Of a stretch of DNA of 64,000 bases, positions 41,061 to 54,840 are shown one piece after another; the stretch's first letter is position 1; each line of letters begins with the position of its first letter. The DNA is taken from positions 17,175,290 through 17,239,289 of the forward strand of contig CM040746.1 of assembly GCA_022829145.1 (NCBI GenBank), written 5' to 3'. Source of the DNA: Albula goreensis. Taxonomy: Eukaryota; Chordata; Actinopteri; Albuliformes; Albulidae. Position numbers and translations under genes: made by a program. The notes below the pieces were generated by a model. The model was not told the DNA's origin and ran no database searches. It saw only the letters and a list, made by a program, of their open reading frames with translations.

Positions 41061-44000
41061 GCACTTTGGTACCAGAGTGAATCTGCACTCTAGCTTCTCT
41101 TTGATCTATTTTAAGTCAGCACTCCACAGCCACATCTCAGAAAAGAATTATCATTGCAGTGCTGAAAGCACCTCTGATTACTGTGAATGCAATTGAAATT
41201 TTAAAATATTTTACTTCTTTAAAGAATCCATAGAGAAAAGAGAGGAGCGAATGGAAGAAAGGGAATGGGAGTTTAGTGAAAATCAGGGCTGTGGAGGTGT
41301 AGAGGGCCAGAAGCAGGCTCACGCCTTTCCTTTTGCCCATTTTCCTTGTGATTTAATGTGAATATTTTTGCAATCATCAGGAGTGAATTAGCAGCCTTGT
41401 CACCAGCAGACCATTGAAGGCACATTATACCATAAAACCCAGAGCCAGTCCTGGAATGCAACCAACCTCATTACCAGAGGGAAACGACTCCTCTTCAAAG
41501 GACAGTGAGCGTGCTTTTTCTGGAGAGGCTTCTACGGGTAGGTTTGGGGTATATGGACGTTGTGGACACAAAATTGGGCTTGTGTGGGCTAACTGGGCTT
41601 GAGTCCTTAAGTATTTTCTTATGCATAAAAATGTTTTTGATTTTCAGAAGGGAGCGCTCTCCCCCCACATTCCAGGAACCCACCTACCTACCATGGCTAT
41701 TTCTGGGACATTCATCACTTCCGATTGTCCGAATTTCAATCTCCATGTAAAAAAGGAGGAAAATCACACACAGCTTTCTCCCACTGTGCCGTTTCCATCA
41801 CTGTCCTCAGATGGGCTGGCTATAAAACCCTCTCCCCCTCCTCCTTGCAGGAAGACTCTCTAGCATAGTGTTTAATATGTATAGCGGTGCAGTCTTTGAC
41901 TAGGAGCCGGGAGAGAGCTGCTTAGGAATACAATTATTCTGAGAGGCGTGTGTAGACTTACAGCCGCATTACGTCTCCAAGGGCAGGCCTGCGACTCTGT
42001 GTCATCACTTCTCCCCCTGGCAGCTGTTTGCCTTCTCTTTGTCGTCCTAAATCATCCACCTGTGCCTACCTTACAACCCAATTAATTCACTGCAGGGGTC
42101 CCGGTGTTACTCTGTAGATCAGAACCAGACCCAATGACAGACCTACGAGTCCAAAGAGCAATGAGGAGGGGAATGTGAAGGATCACATCTTTGTATCTTT
42201 GTTTCCCGCAATGTTTATATCCATGGTATTTCCCCCTTGGAATAAATATACCTAATACCCCCATCCTGTGTAAATAGTCATCTAAAACATGCCGGACAGC
42301 AGGATTCCATTTGTTACTGACACCTTTTTATTGCCTCAATACCTGGCTTTGGGCTGTGAGCATTGACTGGTTTGAGAACATTAGCTGACTATTTAAGGAT
42401 CATTTGTTACATTCCATATCATTCTCACCATTTTCATTAAGCATAGGATATAATAAAACTTGCCGTAATGTTGTACAAATCTGAATTACAATTTACTATC
42501 ATCTGGCTGGGGATGAGCACTGGATGTGCAGTGGATTCAACACTGCTGATAAGCAGTAATTCTTCCTCGACCTGTCTGTCCAGTTTAATGTGGGTCACTG
42601 TTCACATTCCCACCTCTTAGTATTCACATAACTTTAATATACATGCACATTTTAATATTTCAGGTGTGGAAGAATGGTTCTGTTTTTTCTGCTCAGTCGC
42701 TGTCCGTTATGTAGATGGTGAATTTGTCCCGTGCCTTTAAAAGCTTGACATTGAAATGCTGGCCACGTTGCACAACAGAAATGGGAAAATGTTCAAAATG
42801 CATTACACTGGAATAAATATTTCCCAAATTGTTTTTGTGGGACAGAATGCACTTATGATAAGAATGATCGCGATTGAGTGTCTATTTCATTCCGTGGGGA
42901 TATTTAAAGAGCGGTTACCTACGTTTGAAGAATAATAAGGTGGAACAAGGTGGAAAAAAATAATGATTACATCTAGGGAATCTCTTCTCCCCACAGCCAT
43001 AAGATGAGTCTATTTACATGTGTTTAAGTTGTGGAACCAACAGCAATTACAGTGGATCAAGACTAAACCTTTCAGATGGGCCTTGGGAGAATGTAAAAGT
43101 AAGAATAGAACTAAGAGTGTTCCTCCTCCCTAAAGACTATGGTACACTATGGATTTTTTAAGCTGCTATGGTTTAGTGATTTATGTACTTCTCATTTGTA
43201 TTACTATTAAAATACAAATGGATAACATTTTAGAATAATGGTGCAGTTATAATGCTTTAAAAGCATTAACAACATCACATTTCCCGGGAAATTTCACAGT
43301 TGATCTTTAGATCAACCTAGCGCACATTTTTAAATGTAAATATAACCAAATATCTAACTGTTTTAAACACATTTAGCCCCACACTATCCCCCCCAACTCC
43401 ACTCACACAGCTACACCCTCTACCAGGTCTTAGCCTGTACAGAATCTGTATTACTATGTGTATCAACACAATGCAATCTAAACAACTGGGATGCCATTGA
43501 ACTGGTAATACTAAATTACCAATGTCTTGCTTGTTTTCCTTTTGAGATGGACTTGAACTCTATTACAATTGACTTGAAAAGATCAGATGTGTCAGTGAGT
43601 CCTCTCTTAATACTTCAAACAAAGCCACAGCTAATTTTAAGCTCTCATAAACATTTGATTCAGCTCTACATATGCCTCATCTTGAGTGTCTGTTGTGGGG
43701 GAAAAATCCAATTCATAACAGGCAGTGTATGTATTATGCAACGCATCAATTCATTTTTGCGATTTTCAAGTCGTCAGAGTTCAACTTCCTTCATTCGTTT
43801 TTGGGGTAATGTTGTTTGTTTTCAGAGGTACAGCTGCACACTGGTGATTATGCAGTCCGCTGAGTAGCTGCCTGTGATGCACCTCATGTGCCTCATGAAA
43901 TCCCAGCAGTGCCATGGCTAGGTCTGAGCGAAGCCCCACGTAGCGATGCATGAATGGCCATACTGATGCCCAGGGATGGAGGGCCTTAGCTGGAGCTGTA

Positions 44001-46480
44001 CCTCTTGCACCTTTTCTCAACAGCAGCTCCTCTGGTGCATCTAGAGCTTCCAATGTGTCTGAATCAGCTGCATCAGCTGCATAGACATGTGATGCAGTAA
44101 CTACTCAGCCCCACCAAGGGTTTGCAGAGTGAAAAGACTGCATTCCCTTCCAAGCTAAAGAATGTAAAATGAGATGTAAAATGTAAAATTTAGATTTCGA
44201 AGAAGGATGCTGCATTGAAGGGTTGAGCCGGCTTTCGTGATCTGCATTCCAAATAATGAAAAAGGTACAGGTAAGGTAAACAGTCACAGTGGATTACATT
44301 TCGGCCGTTTGGAATAAGTGTATTATTTAGTCAGGTTTTAGCATATTGAAAGCTTTCATAGTTTGGTTTTTAATTACTGTATTGTAATGGCTGTGTTCTA
44401 TCATTTGTTAGGAAGAATTGTGAAAAGAGATTACACTACAATCCCCAGAAGATTGATAAAATGTGAAAAGGACAAGATGATGCTGATGCAGTGTCAGAGC
44501 CACAGTGTCTACATCACACAGCAGTCTGGAAATGGTCTCTTGTGGTCTCCCACCTGAGTGCACCCTGTTCCATTGTTCATTGGCTGGCTTTGGATTTTTG
44601 ACCACCAGCTAAGCTTGGACAGACGTTGATTCTCCAGGACAAGTGTGGCTTGTGCAAGTAGACTTTTGGATCCTAACTGAACAAGGTGGAGGTGGACAGT
44701 GCAGATATTTTTGAGAAGACAGACATCCTGTATCTGAAGTCCCTCCCTCATAATGTGATGCTTTAGCAAATTATGAGCCACCCACCCACAGCCAGGACAA
44801 AAGTGATGAGGATTCCAGACTTTGGGGCCCATTCATACTTTTACCCATCTGTCCATAAGTTGCTGCTGTTGTTGTTTTTTACACATTTTTCTTCTCAATT
44901 TCCAATCTGCAACTACCCTCATGCCACCTGCACCCACACAAGGGGCACTTCAGCTGAATCTGGCTCTCCAGCCTGTGCTCTCCACATGTTTCAGTCAATG
45001 GCTATTTATCACACTACAGGCTGGCTCTGGGTGATTGGAGAACAGGATAAGATGTTTGGGTCTTTCATAGACAATGGGTAGTCTACGAGGCCACTGGCAT
45101 GATACCGGTAGGGAGTAATTTGAGAGGAAATCTTGACTAATTAAACCCAGCCTGCCACTGATAGTTAAATGTCAATTGAGTCCCACCAATAGCAGACTAG
45201 CAGTCATGGTTTGCTGAGGACACAGCCGAAGTTAAAACTGGCCCAGGTTGCGGTCACGGTGGGCATCCTCTTGAGAGCTCCTATGTTTAAGTGGGCCAAA
45301 GTACTTTTTCGTGAAAGTTTTTTTTCTCTGCGTCTTTCACTTGTTCTGAATGTGCATTCGGCTGTTAAAATCTTCCAAAAGTATTTTTTTTCTTCTAAAA
45401 GCTTCTGCACAGCAGACTTAAACTCCTGGACAGAAAATGAGTAGATAATTCCTGGCATGTTCAAGTGTCCTTTCTTGAGGTTTTTTGTGATTGTTACAAA
45501 GGCTCTTTTGTCACCCTGCAGTGTTATCCTTCAAAAGAGCGCATTCTACATGAGAGGGTTTGACTTTCATGGGGTGAAGGTCATTACACATTCAACAATC
45601 CTCTCTTGCAAAAAAAAAAAAACATAAAAAAGTCTCGAAAGAAAAGCCTAGCCCTACTTAACATGTGTAATACACTTTTCGCGTGAAAATACTAATTGCC
45701 ATTCTCTTTGAAACCCTGAAAATGGTTATTAAATTTTTATTGTTTGAATTATAATTTTAATTTTAAAGCGTGAGATCAAAAGAATCAATTTATGCAGCTT
45801 GCCAGCAGAAATTACCCTTTGTGACAAAGCCCCACCGTGCTGTGGACACAACCTTCTGAGAGAGACCTGTCCACAGTGGTACAGCATGTCCTTCATACAA
45901 GAGCGACCTGGGAGGTGACAGTAGTTTCATTTTGGGGCAGTCTACCCTCTTTGGTTTTTTATGTTCAGTTCAGAGGGATACAAAGAGGCTAACAGTACAG
46001 TAAGGCCCTGAGCTGGGAATTGAACCGCAGCTACCGAGGGTACTGTGTATGTGGGGCTGAAAAGTTGGCCACATAAAGAGATGCCCTGTGTGGTCTTGTC
46101 CAGTGGTTGTGTTAGAGAAACCAAGCAGGCTGCCTCAAAATACCTGTGGGAGCGATGCATGCATGTACTGTGTTGCAGCCTTGTGTAAACCAATGAAAAA
46201 AAAACATGATTCTCATGCTGTTTTGCTAAATAAATCAACCTGATATAATCAGACATGAATAAAAGCAAAGTCCCACCTTTGAATTGACTTTGATTGGCAG
46301 CATGGTTCAAAATAGTGATGGTCTTGTGTGGTTCAAAGCAGTGGTTAGATGGACTTGGGTAAGTTGTGTCAGAAAAGTAGGTTAGCTAGCTAAATCTTTA
46401 TATCCGTTACAGCCAATGTAAAATGTTTATCAATCAAAATGTCCGAAATTTATGTTTTTAACTTTAGGCTGGCTGGAAAA
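41061..46480. other. Intergenic, no confirmed gene
   Basis: Open minus-strand frames at 43781-44053 and 44509-44832 look somewhat coding-like but match nothing I know. A minus-strand box-B-like GGTTCAATTCCC near 46016-46027 with flanking TAGCTGC suggests a decayed tRNA-type SINE around 45955-46080, with weak evidence. A run of 14 A follows CTTGC at 45609. Confidence 0.5.
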
Positions 46481-46960
46481 TGATGATTACAGAGACTAGC
46501 TTCAACCAGACAGAGAAAATAAGCACATGGCTCAATGCTGTTACTGCATGAAGAAGTTTGACATTGGAAGTATGCGTGAGTCTGCACTAAAACGCCAAAT
46601 GAAAGGAAGTAAATATGATGAACTTAAAAAAAGCCATGGCAGCCAGTGAGTGTGTTAAAAATCTTTTCAGACCAGCGGCTGGTCATCGCAGCTGACAGGC
46701 ACACCAGGGGATTAGCTAGTGCCCCTATATCTAGCTGCATCGCCAGCACTTACAGCTGTAGGCTGAGTAATAGAGCAGCGTCTCCATATGTGACCAAAAG
46801 CTATTGTCTGAAATGGGAAAACCTCAGCATGTTAATTGTAATTGACAAGAATTAGTATCAAGTACTGTGAAGATGGACAATCTTCCAGAAAGCATTTCCA
46901 GCTAGTGACATAGCCAAGTCCTTTACAGCACAAGCAAATGGGCATTTATGTGGGAGAGCA
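46480..46960 (+). pseudogene. Decayed hAT-family transposase fragment with broken BED finger
   Basis: The + strand encodes CCYCMKKFDIGSMRESALKR (from about 46533) followed by QMKGSKYDELKK. This resembles the BED-type zinc finger of hAT transposases of the ZBED-like group, which read C-x2-C...ALxxH-x-KGKKH. Both expected histidines are replaced (Gln and Tyr). About 370 bp on, in the same strand, SDIAKSFTAQANG near 46904 matches the ...DSxIAxSF... block that follows in these proteins. Stops and frameshifts lie between, so it is dead. Ends were not found. Confidence 0.7.
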
Positions 46961-49900
46961 ATAGAATCATGATGAGTTATTTTGGCTCTAAGTTCATGGG
47001 TCATGTGGCAAGTGCCAGTGCATGGCCCTAACGTGGCTTACTAATTTATTTAAAAAAAGCTGTGAGGAGGGGCTTGTAGTCTGTCAGGCTTTGATCTTAT
47101 GAAATGAGGTTGAGAATATGGCCATCTCAAGTATCGAGGCTACCTGTTTATTCATCCCTGACATTGAGCATATTTACATCAGTGTTTGTAAAATTTGTAT
47201 ATTTCCAGTAAAGTTATATTTGTGACACCTCTTTGTGTGTGTACCTCTTTGTATCCCTGTCTCAATAAGCAAATAATAACCTGGTTTTGCTCGCAGGGGT
47301 TTTCCTGAAATACAGTAAATGACCCTCAGCATCATATGTTGAGTGCTGCCAGAGAAGAAAAATAAACACTTTAATGTTGTGTCCTAACAGAGTCCGTGAT
47401 GTTTCACAGAGAGTTACTGCTTATGTTGTAGAAAAATGAGCCTCCACTGTGCTTTTGTCAATTAATTGCTTGGTACTCTACATTTAGAAATGAGATGTTC
47501 AAAAGTTGCCAGAAATGTTAAGTTATGTTCAGTATAGATTGTTGTGAAGTGAGATGTTGGAGCTCAGAGGCCAGGGGTGTGCTGCACGGCTTTGTTAAGG
47601 GGTGTTCTGGGCACAGGCTATGACACAAGCGACTGAATGTGAGCAGAAGCTGAGCCAAACGCTTGACTGAGTTAATGAGACCAGATAAATTAACAGCCAG
47701 GGCGTAAATCAGCTTTATTGAACAAACTCCTGCCATTACAAAGGATTTGTTTAGCAATAACTTCCCAATGATGTGACAAATGAGGGAGTGAGGCCGATGC
47801 CAGAAATTGAATTCTTAATGTGATATGTTTTGGATTTTCCTGAAAGATTCCCAGACAGGAAAAGGGGTGGGGAGGGTTGCAGGCTTGGAGAAGATAGTTA
47901 GGCTTTATGTTGAGTGATGTGGCTGTTGCTTTTCCTTACCAATCATTACAGGGTTTATATTTTTATTATATTACTTAGGGAAATATAATAAAAAATAATT
48001 ATGGAACCCAGATATTTTGCGTCCTGTAAATAGACTCATGGCTGCCCAAGTTCTCTTTATATTGGTACAGTAGATACATAATTTTATTACATCATAGCAT
48101 ATTCATCAATATCCCATTCATCAGCATTTTAATTCTAACAAGTACAAATGCAACTCCAATGAATACAAGCCTACTCATATTACAACCTGTTAGGTTGAAA
48201 CAAAGTCTGCCATCAACTAAAAAAAAAAAAAACACAATGTTAAGATCTTTCTATCTAAGTCTGACCAATGTTGCAGTCCAGCCTTGTTGCATTACCTGAC
48301 TACATGCTGTCTGAATGGAACAATTTCCAGCCACTTGACTGCCCAAATTAGTTGTTTTACACTTTTGTTACTGAAAAATAAACACATGCTAATTTAGCAT
48401 GACCTTTCAGCTAAGAAATTGTTGTTTTAATTATACTTTTAATTATTCTCTCAAATATTTGTTTGTCAGGAGAAAGATGAGAGTTGGGTTGTTTGAAGAT
48501 CCCTTTCAATCAAAATTTGCCTCATTTTGCACAGATCGTCTGTTTAAGAGTTAATAAATTTAAAACTTTTCAGTCAGAGTTTGGAGAAGCTTCTCTACAT
48601 TACAAATGTATTTCCTCTGTGTTTCTGTTTTAGTTATTCTCAATGTATGCAACTAACCATGGAATATGAATAAATTGACCTTTCTGACATTCCTGGCCGA
48701 GCTGGAAGTGTGTCCTCGGTGTTAGACTGTAAGACTGATATCATGCAAATTAAAGAATACTTTGTTGACCTTTCCTGTGCTGGTTGTGACCTATGCAATT
48801 GCTGAATTGACAAAGTTATTTTGACCAAGACTTAGTTTTTGAATGCCATTTCTACTGTATATCGTGTAATCTACCCTAGATCATGTGGAATGATGTCATG
48901 TTGCTTAGCTTATTTACTCTTAGTACAGATTTTATTGGGCCGGTATTTAAAATTTGTCACAGCTGGGCTATTCTTCCTCAGATCAACCATGATGCTCAAC
49001 TGCTGATGTGTCCTATCCTAATGCCATGCTTGCAATTCTGTCTTACATTGCGATGTTAGACTGACACTATGCTATGAGATAGACATAGTCATTGTTGTTT
49101 TTAACAATGTACCAGTTCAGTCATTTAACAGAGTTCAATGTAAGCTTATAAATACATTAATTTAGAACAGACATTTAATTATTTAATTCAAGCATTGGTT
49201 GGAAAATGCAACAGACTATACTCTATGATAAAACAAATGTTTAAAAAATAGAAAGATAGCAATTTAAAGAACATTTAAGGCTGATTTGTACATAATAGAG
49301 TTAGGGAAGTAGTGTGTGTTTCTGTGAAAGACGAGTGCATGAAGATGAAAGGGAGGTGTGTGAGAGTATAAGGAAGGCAGGAAACAGGTGTGTGTGTGTG
49401 TGTGTGTGTGTGTCTGTGTGTGTGTGTGTGTGTACGGACCCACATAGGAAAACACTTGGCATTCAGAAAAGCGTTCTGTCCACATATTATGCAAATGCTA
49501 TGTTGGGAGACAGAGCTGATGGAGGTAATGTGGAATCAAGCATTCAGGCCATGCCAGGGTTATTTGTGTCAATGGCATCAATAAACTCCTTTCCACTTGT
49601 GAATGATCAGTATCCTCTCGCCAACCAGGCACATTGTATATATAATACTGAATGAGAAAGTATGTGGCAGATGATGGGACATGCAATTACAGCTGATATG
49701 CAGAACTGGAGGAACTCTGTTGACTCATTACAGCAAGGCAGCCATCTCAGTTCTGCAGTGGCTTTAGATAAATCACTTGAAAACTCCCCAAATAGTCCTA
49801 ATGGCAGCACAGCATGAGCGTTACCACAGTGGCTGGCGGTACACGACTCGAGGTCACAGGAAACAGTTCCCTTGACTTTCACTAAACCCTGTTTTTATTT

Positions 49901-50724
49901 TTTTCTCAGTGTAATTTTCCTCAATGGCTTTTTAAATGTGATGTTTATAACTCAGGGTTTTAACTCCAATGAGTTTTGATACATTTTTAATCAAACCCGC
50001 ACACTAGAGTGTCTGTCTGCATTACCCCCCACCCACACCTTCTGTTGGATCTCAAGTGTTTATGGAAATTATGCTTTTGAATGGTACTCTCTGATCTCAC
50101 CGAATAGAAACCACACTGGAATGGAAGGAGGTTGAGAAAGCAGTGAAGATTGCTACTTTAAATCATATCTGACTCGACAATTGATCATGTGCCTTGCAAT
50201 AACACAGAGGCATCTGACAGACAGTGGAATCACCACAGGTAACCAAAAGACAGGCCATTTCCTCCCTCCTCGTGATTCTAATATACCCACTTTCTCTCGT
50301 AATTTCATTCTGCGTGGTATGAACGTGACAAAATCTGTTAAGCACTTAACTATAATCAAGCAAAGGCTCTCTGACATGGAGCTGACAGCGACGGCGGTCT
50401 AGAGGCAGGTTTGGGCCCTCGCTCTGTCGCAGTTGAAATGCGGCACCTCGCCTTCTGTGGCGTGCCAGCCTGCTTTGCTCTGCACCTCTGGAAGTGCGGG
50501 CTGCAGTAATGGATGACTTAAGCGTTCGTCTCTGACAGCCATTCATAAATCAGCACACCAGAAAATACTGAAGGACAAAATGCATAGGGCAGCAAATGTC
50601 TGATTTAATTTTTTCACATTTTAATATTAATGTAAGCAAAACCTGAGGATAAAGTTGAATGTTTTTTCTCTAAAGGAAAGACAGTTTTTCTTTCTTTCTT
50701 GTATTTTTTCTGTTTTAAGAACTA
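46961..50724. other. Intergenic, no gene found
   Basis: AT-rich unique sequence with a (TG)n microsatellite at 49388-49433. The open frames through that tract are artefacts. Confidence 0.6.
49388..49433. repeat. (TG)n microsatellite
   Basis: TG dinucleotide run with one C interruption. Confidence 0.95.
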
Positions 50725-50733
50725 CATAGTTAC

Positions 50734-51100
50734 ATAGTTCCCAACCTGAATGTTCAACTGAACTGGTTGACCTCAGCACAGCATTTCTTGCTCCTTTTCA
50801 TGGTGCAGTTGCACCACCAACTGCACACTGCCTATGACGTCAGAGGAAGACGTAGTCAGTGTACAGTCAGTTTGTGCTGCTGCAGGCACACAAGCATGAC
50901 AAGGAGGGTGCTATTGTGATGAGGCCAATGGATAGAGTTAGGCTGGCTTGCCCTGTATCGAACCCTGGTGAGGCTGGCCAATTTTTGCCTTGCCAATGGG
51001 ACCACTGGCCATAGCTGGGAATGGTGAAGCTGGGAATCGAACCCCCTGACCTCAGGGCCCATAGGCAGCAATTAATCCTACGAGCCACTCAGAGGCTCCC
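50734..51100 (-). mobile_element. tRNA-derived SINE on the minus strand
   Basis: Read on the minus strand it begins GGGAGCCTCTGAGTGGCTCG, with an A-box-like AGTGGCTCGTAGG, then a B-box GGTTCGATTCCC with the usual spacing near 51034. The body continues to about 50734 and repeats a GGTTCGAT motif near 50960. CATAGTTAC at 50725-50733 and at 51100-51108 is a candidate 9-bp target-site duplication. The tRNA part has extra sequence and is not a functional tRNA gene. Confidence 0.75.
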
Positions 51101-51108
51101 ATAGTTAC

Positions 51109-54100
51109 TTTTAAGCTTTTTGAAATTACATTTTAATCACTAAATCACTTGCATTAAACAAGATGATTATCCTTTGACAATTGTTGTGATATGATTTTGT
51201 CATCATGATGTGGTGCTTTCAATGGAAAAAAAGATTTAACATCATTAAATTTAATTTATATTTAGTGTGAGTTATTGTAGAGCAGGGACACATTTTTGAA
51301 ATCTACATAAATAAAATCAAAAATGACATTTAATTCATACATGTACACATTGTCCACTGATTCATCAATATAGTTCAGCTTTGTTCAGAAACAGAATGGT
51401 GGAATGTTAACCATGCTGGGAAGTCCTTTAGGAAAACTGCAAATCTGCTCCTTTGTGTTGTTGTGACCCTGGGAGGATACAATTAGACTGGAGGAAAATT
51501 CCTGTCTCATTGCTCAGTAGCACCTCCTGTAGTCTATTATGCACCTATTGTTTTCCTGCACCAGCTGCAAGGGTCCTCTGCAGGAACCGCTGCTTAGCTC
51601 GGATTGCATTGTGAGTTTCAGTGGATGCAGATGCTCATCTGCACCCTCTTAAACAGACAGAGCATATTGAGTTGGGATTATAACTGACTAATAAAGAAAT
51701 TGCAGATGTAGGTTATTATGTATTGTTGGCTACTTTTTGTCATATAAAAAAATATTTGGAGATTTTGCCATACATTTTACAATGTAAGAAAGAAGATGGA
51801 GCATCAGACCTTCCAATCCCTAAGCTTAAACAATTTAAGCTTGATAACGTGTAAAAGAAAACTGAGCATGAGACGGTGATTCATCTATCCATCTGCTATC
51901 TATTCACACTCTCCTCTTTCACTCAGTTTTCACTGCTGAGTTTTTTTTTATCACCCTCTTTGTTGTTGGCTGTGTTATTTTCTCCATTTTTATTTATTGA
52001 CTGTGAAGGCATTGTTGTGAGCAGAATGTTTGAGTCTTGGGTTAATGACATCCCGTCCTTGCTATAAATGTTGTATAGGTAATGGTCATGAAGAGAACAA
52101 GGCTTTCAATCCTTCTTTTTAAATCTGTGCTGTAGTATGTAATTCCCCTCTGTTTCTACTGCTTGTATGGTTGTGCAGTCACTTTACTACAGAAGTTGTA
52201 GGGCCCTTGTAAAATCGTCTTATTTAGGGGTTTATAGCTCTGATAAATGATATAACATATCAGCTATTTTTGCCCAATGGCTTTTTCTTTGCATTAGTTT
52301 CATGACAAATTCCATATTTGTACAATTGCTGCTGTCTGCTTTGAGAGGTCTTTCCTATATACTTTCAGAGCCATTTGCACACAACACAGTTGAAGGGAAA
52401 GGACTTTAGGTCGCTAAGTGAGGCGTCTTACATCCGTGTCCACACAGGCAATTAAACCAAATAAATATTAGCTGTCTTTGATTGCTTTTTTGATCTGACG
52501 ACTTGTCAACCCTTTTCTTGCAAATGCAAGCTGTGCGACAAATCTGAAATCTGCCATATGATGAATCTACCGTGGGGAAAGCTCATTCCCCTGTCAACTT
52601 TGAATCAAAACAAGTAAGCCTGAAGCTTACTGCTAAACTCTTTCAATTTGTTTCCTCCCACTGACACCATATGCTGACTAAATAGCAACGTAATCAGCCT
52701 GCAAATCAGACATTATAGTGATAAAACAGCTTCTGTGCCGGGGCCTGGTTTTCTGGCATAGCAGGTTGTACAGAGGTTTAGGGTAGTAATTTGTTTTGCC
52801 GGGGGGTACTATGACAACGGAGGGTCAAATCCTCCTGTCAGATTCATGAAGCGCAAATGTGCAAGTGACAAATCAGAGGGCAAAAGCTCTCTGCTGACTC
52901 CCACACAGTTTACATCAATAGCGCACCAAGGACAGTTCTTTTTTAAAGCAAAACCTAGGGAAAGTGATGGTTGGACATACCCAAGGCATTGGTCATGGAA
53001 CACAAATTCAATTTAGCAAATCAAATCCTGTTCAAATACTTGATGCCTTCAGCAGGAAACATAACATTTGATAAACATGTTAAATGATAATGCATGATAA
53101 ATTTCAGTGAGCCATTGAAGGCTCATTTTAAAATTAGAGAGTTTTCAATGTTCCTGTCAAAGAACAGTCCCTCCAGAGAGACAGCTCAGTTAAGAACAAG
53201 ATTAGAGAAGACAAAAATCCCCTGTCTCACCAGTCTGGAAATCCATGAGTCTTTGATCTCTGGGATTTTGCATTCAGCACTGTTGCTAATCACACCGAGG
53301 AAAGTCTAAAGCACTTCTTATCCAAGGACAGACGAGCTTCACTTAAACAGATTTAAAGTGTGAGAATCCTCACAACCTTGCAGTTACTGTGTGTTATTTC
53401 TTTCAATGCGTTTTTTGTTCAGAGAAATTGTGTTTTTCTAGCTGCAATATTAGTAATGTGTTTATTAAAGGACCTTTGAGGTCCCTCGCAAGTAAATGGA
53501 TTGCGGGTGCCGGGTTCTGTGTTTAAATCAAATGGTGCCTGGGGTGTGTTTGCACAGAGTATTGGCTGTGTAGAGTAATCAGGCCAATAATCAGGTCAAT
53601 TACAGGTGTCCTAAGCCAACCAACAATTCATCTCTGTGACCACACTGGTCCCCTGAGCCAAGGCCCAACCCCCTCTCCCCCCAAACATTCACACACTGCA
53701 GCTCAGCAGGACTTTTGCTGTTAGTAGTGAGTTCATATAATTCTCACAATCCGCTGACCTTGAACCACTGGCCTTCTGCTTCAGTGGGTCCTTTTTCATT
53801 GGTCGCATAGAGGAGAGAGCAGCAGCTGTCCCACCAGCGCCAGACCTGCAATGCATGCCAACATGAAGCACGAGGGAATTCAGGGGACGTGCAGTTCAAC
53901 ACTGTGGTTTGTCAGGAAAGACTGATACAAATTTTCAGAAGAATCAAATGATGGAGGAAAATGGTGAAAATTATGCTTGGGTAATTATAGAGCTTATATA
54001 CAGAGTAAGCACTTGGAGGATGGATGGTCGACAGTTAAATGCTGTGGAAATTTCATCAATCAGTTGCTTTAACGTTAAATAACCGTAATCATGAGGTGCC

Positions 54101-54640
54101 ACCTGTCCACCAGATCAAACATACACACAAAACTAATTCTCTCCAATTACAAACAGTAGTTACCAAAATCATAATTCAGCCTGTTTGTAAAACAAATGGT
54201 GATACTTTACAAAAAAAGAAACATCAAATCCAAAGACCAAATGTGTGAATCTGCATAAGAAATAGGAGAATGTGCACAAGCACATCTCTGCAGTGATCTG
54301 ATCTCAGATCAGCTGCCCTGTCCTGTTCCAGAGATGAATGGGATGCTGCGCAGAAGGCTATCAAGATGAGGGGCAGCAATCACTGGTAAGTAGTTCTGGT
54401 CAGTGACTTTTCTCGCCCATCGCTCTCCAGTGCCAAGTCCGATTGAGGCCAGTGGGTCCATAGATCAGCAGGGAGACAGAGACACAGCCGAGCAGCTCCT
54501 TCAATGAAGACGACAGCACATCTGCGCTGGGGGGGTTGGGGGGGGGTGATAGTAAGTAGTTGGTGGGGGGGGTATAAGCGAACAGTGCACCAGTACATGA
54601 TTTACAGGATTAGGGTCTAATTGAGCCCCTGCTCTTGGAT
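51109..54640. other. Intergenic, no gene found
   Basis: No open frame above about 72 codons and no recognised repeat. A G-rich patch at 54529-54572 (runs of 7, 9 and 8 G) may form a quadruplex. Confidence 0.6.
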
Positions 54641-54679
54641 GTTTAATATGCTTAACAAGCAGAGGTGAGCGGCCCTGAT

Positions 54680-54840
54680 TAATTGGCGTGTGCGCTTCCG
54701 TTAATGACGTTCATTGAAGAGTAATGAGCAGGTTAGTGGTGACGTAACCTCTTGGGTGAGTAGGAGAGATTAATACCCACATTAGCCATTGGGTGAGGTC
54801 TGTATTATTACCTCTCCGGTTTTCATGGAGCATGTGGGCC
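54680..54840. promoter_or_regulatory. Candidate regulatory block with two CRE-like sites
   Basis: TGACGTTC near 54705 and TGACGTAA near 54740, together with TTAATGACG, GATTAATACC and GTATTATTACC, cluster in about 160 bp. CRE-like and homeodomain-like sites together suggest an enhancer, but no function is proved. Confidence 0.25.

Noticed and set aside
51000-51100. A functional tRNA gene on the minus strand
   Set aside because: A and B boxes are present, but the arms do not pair as a tRNA cloverleaf and the unit continues as a SINE body.
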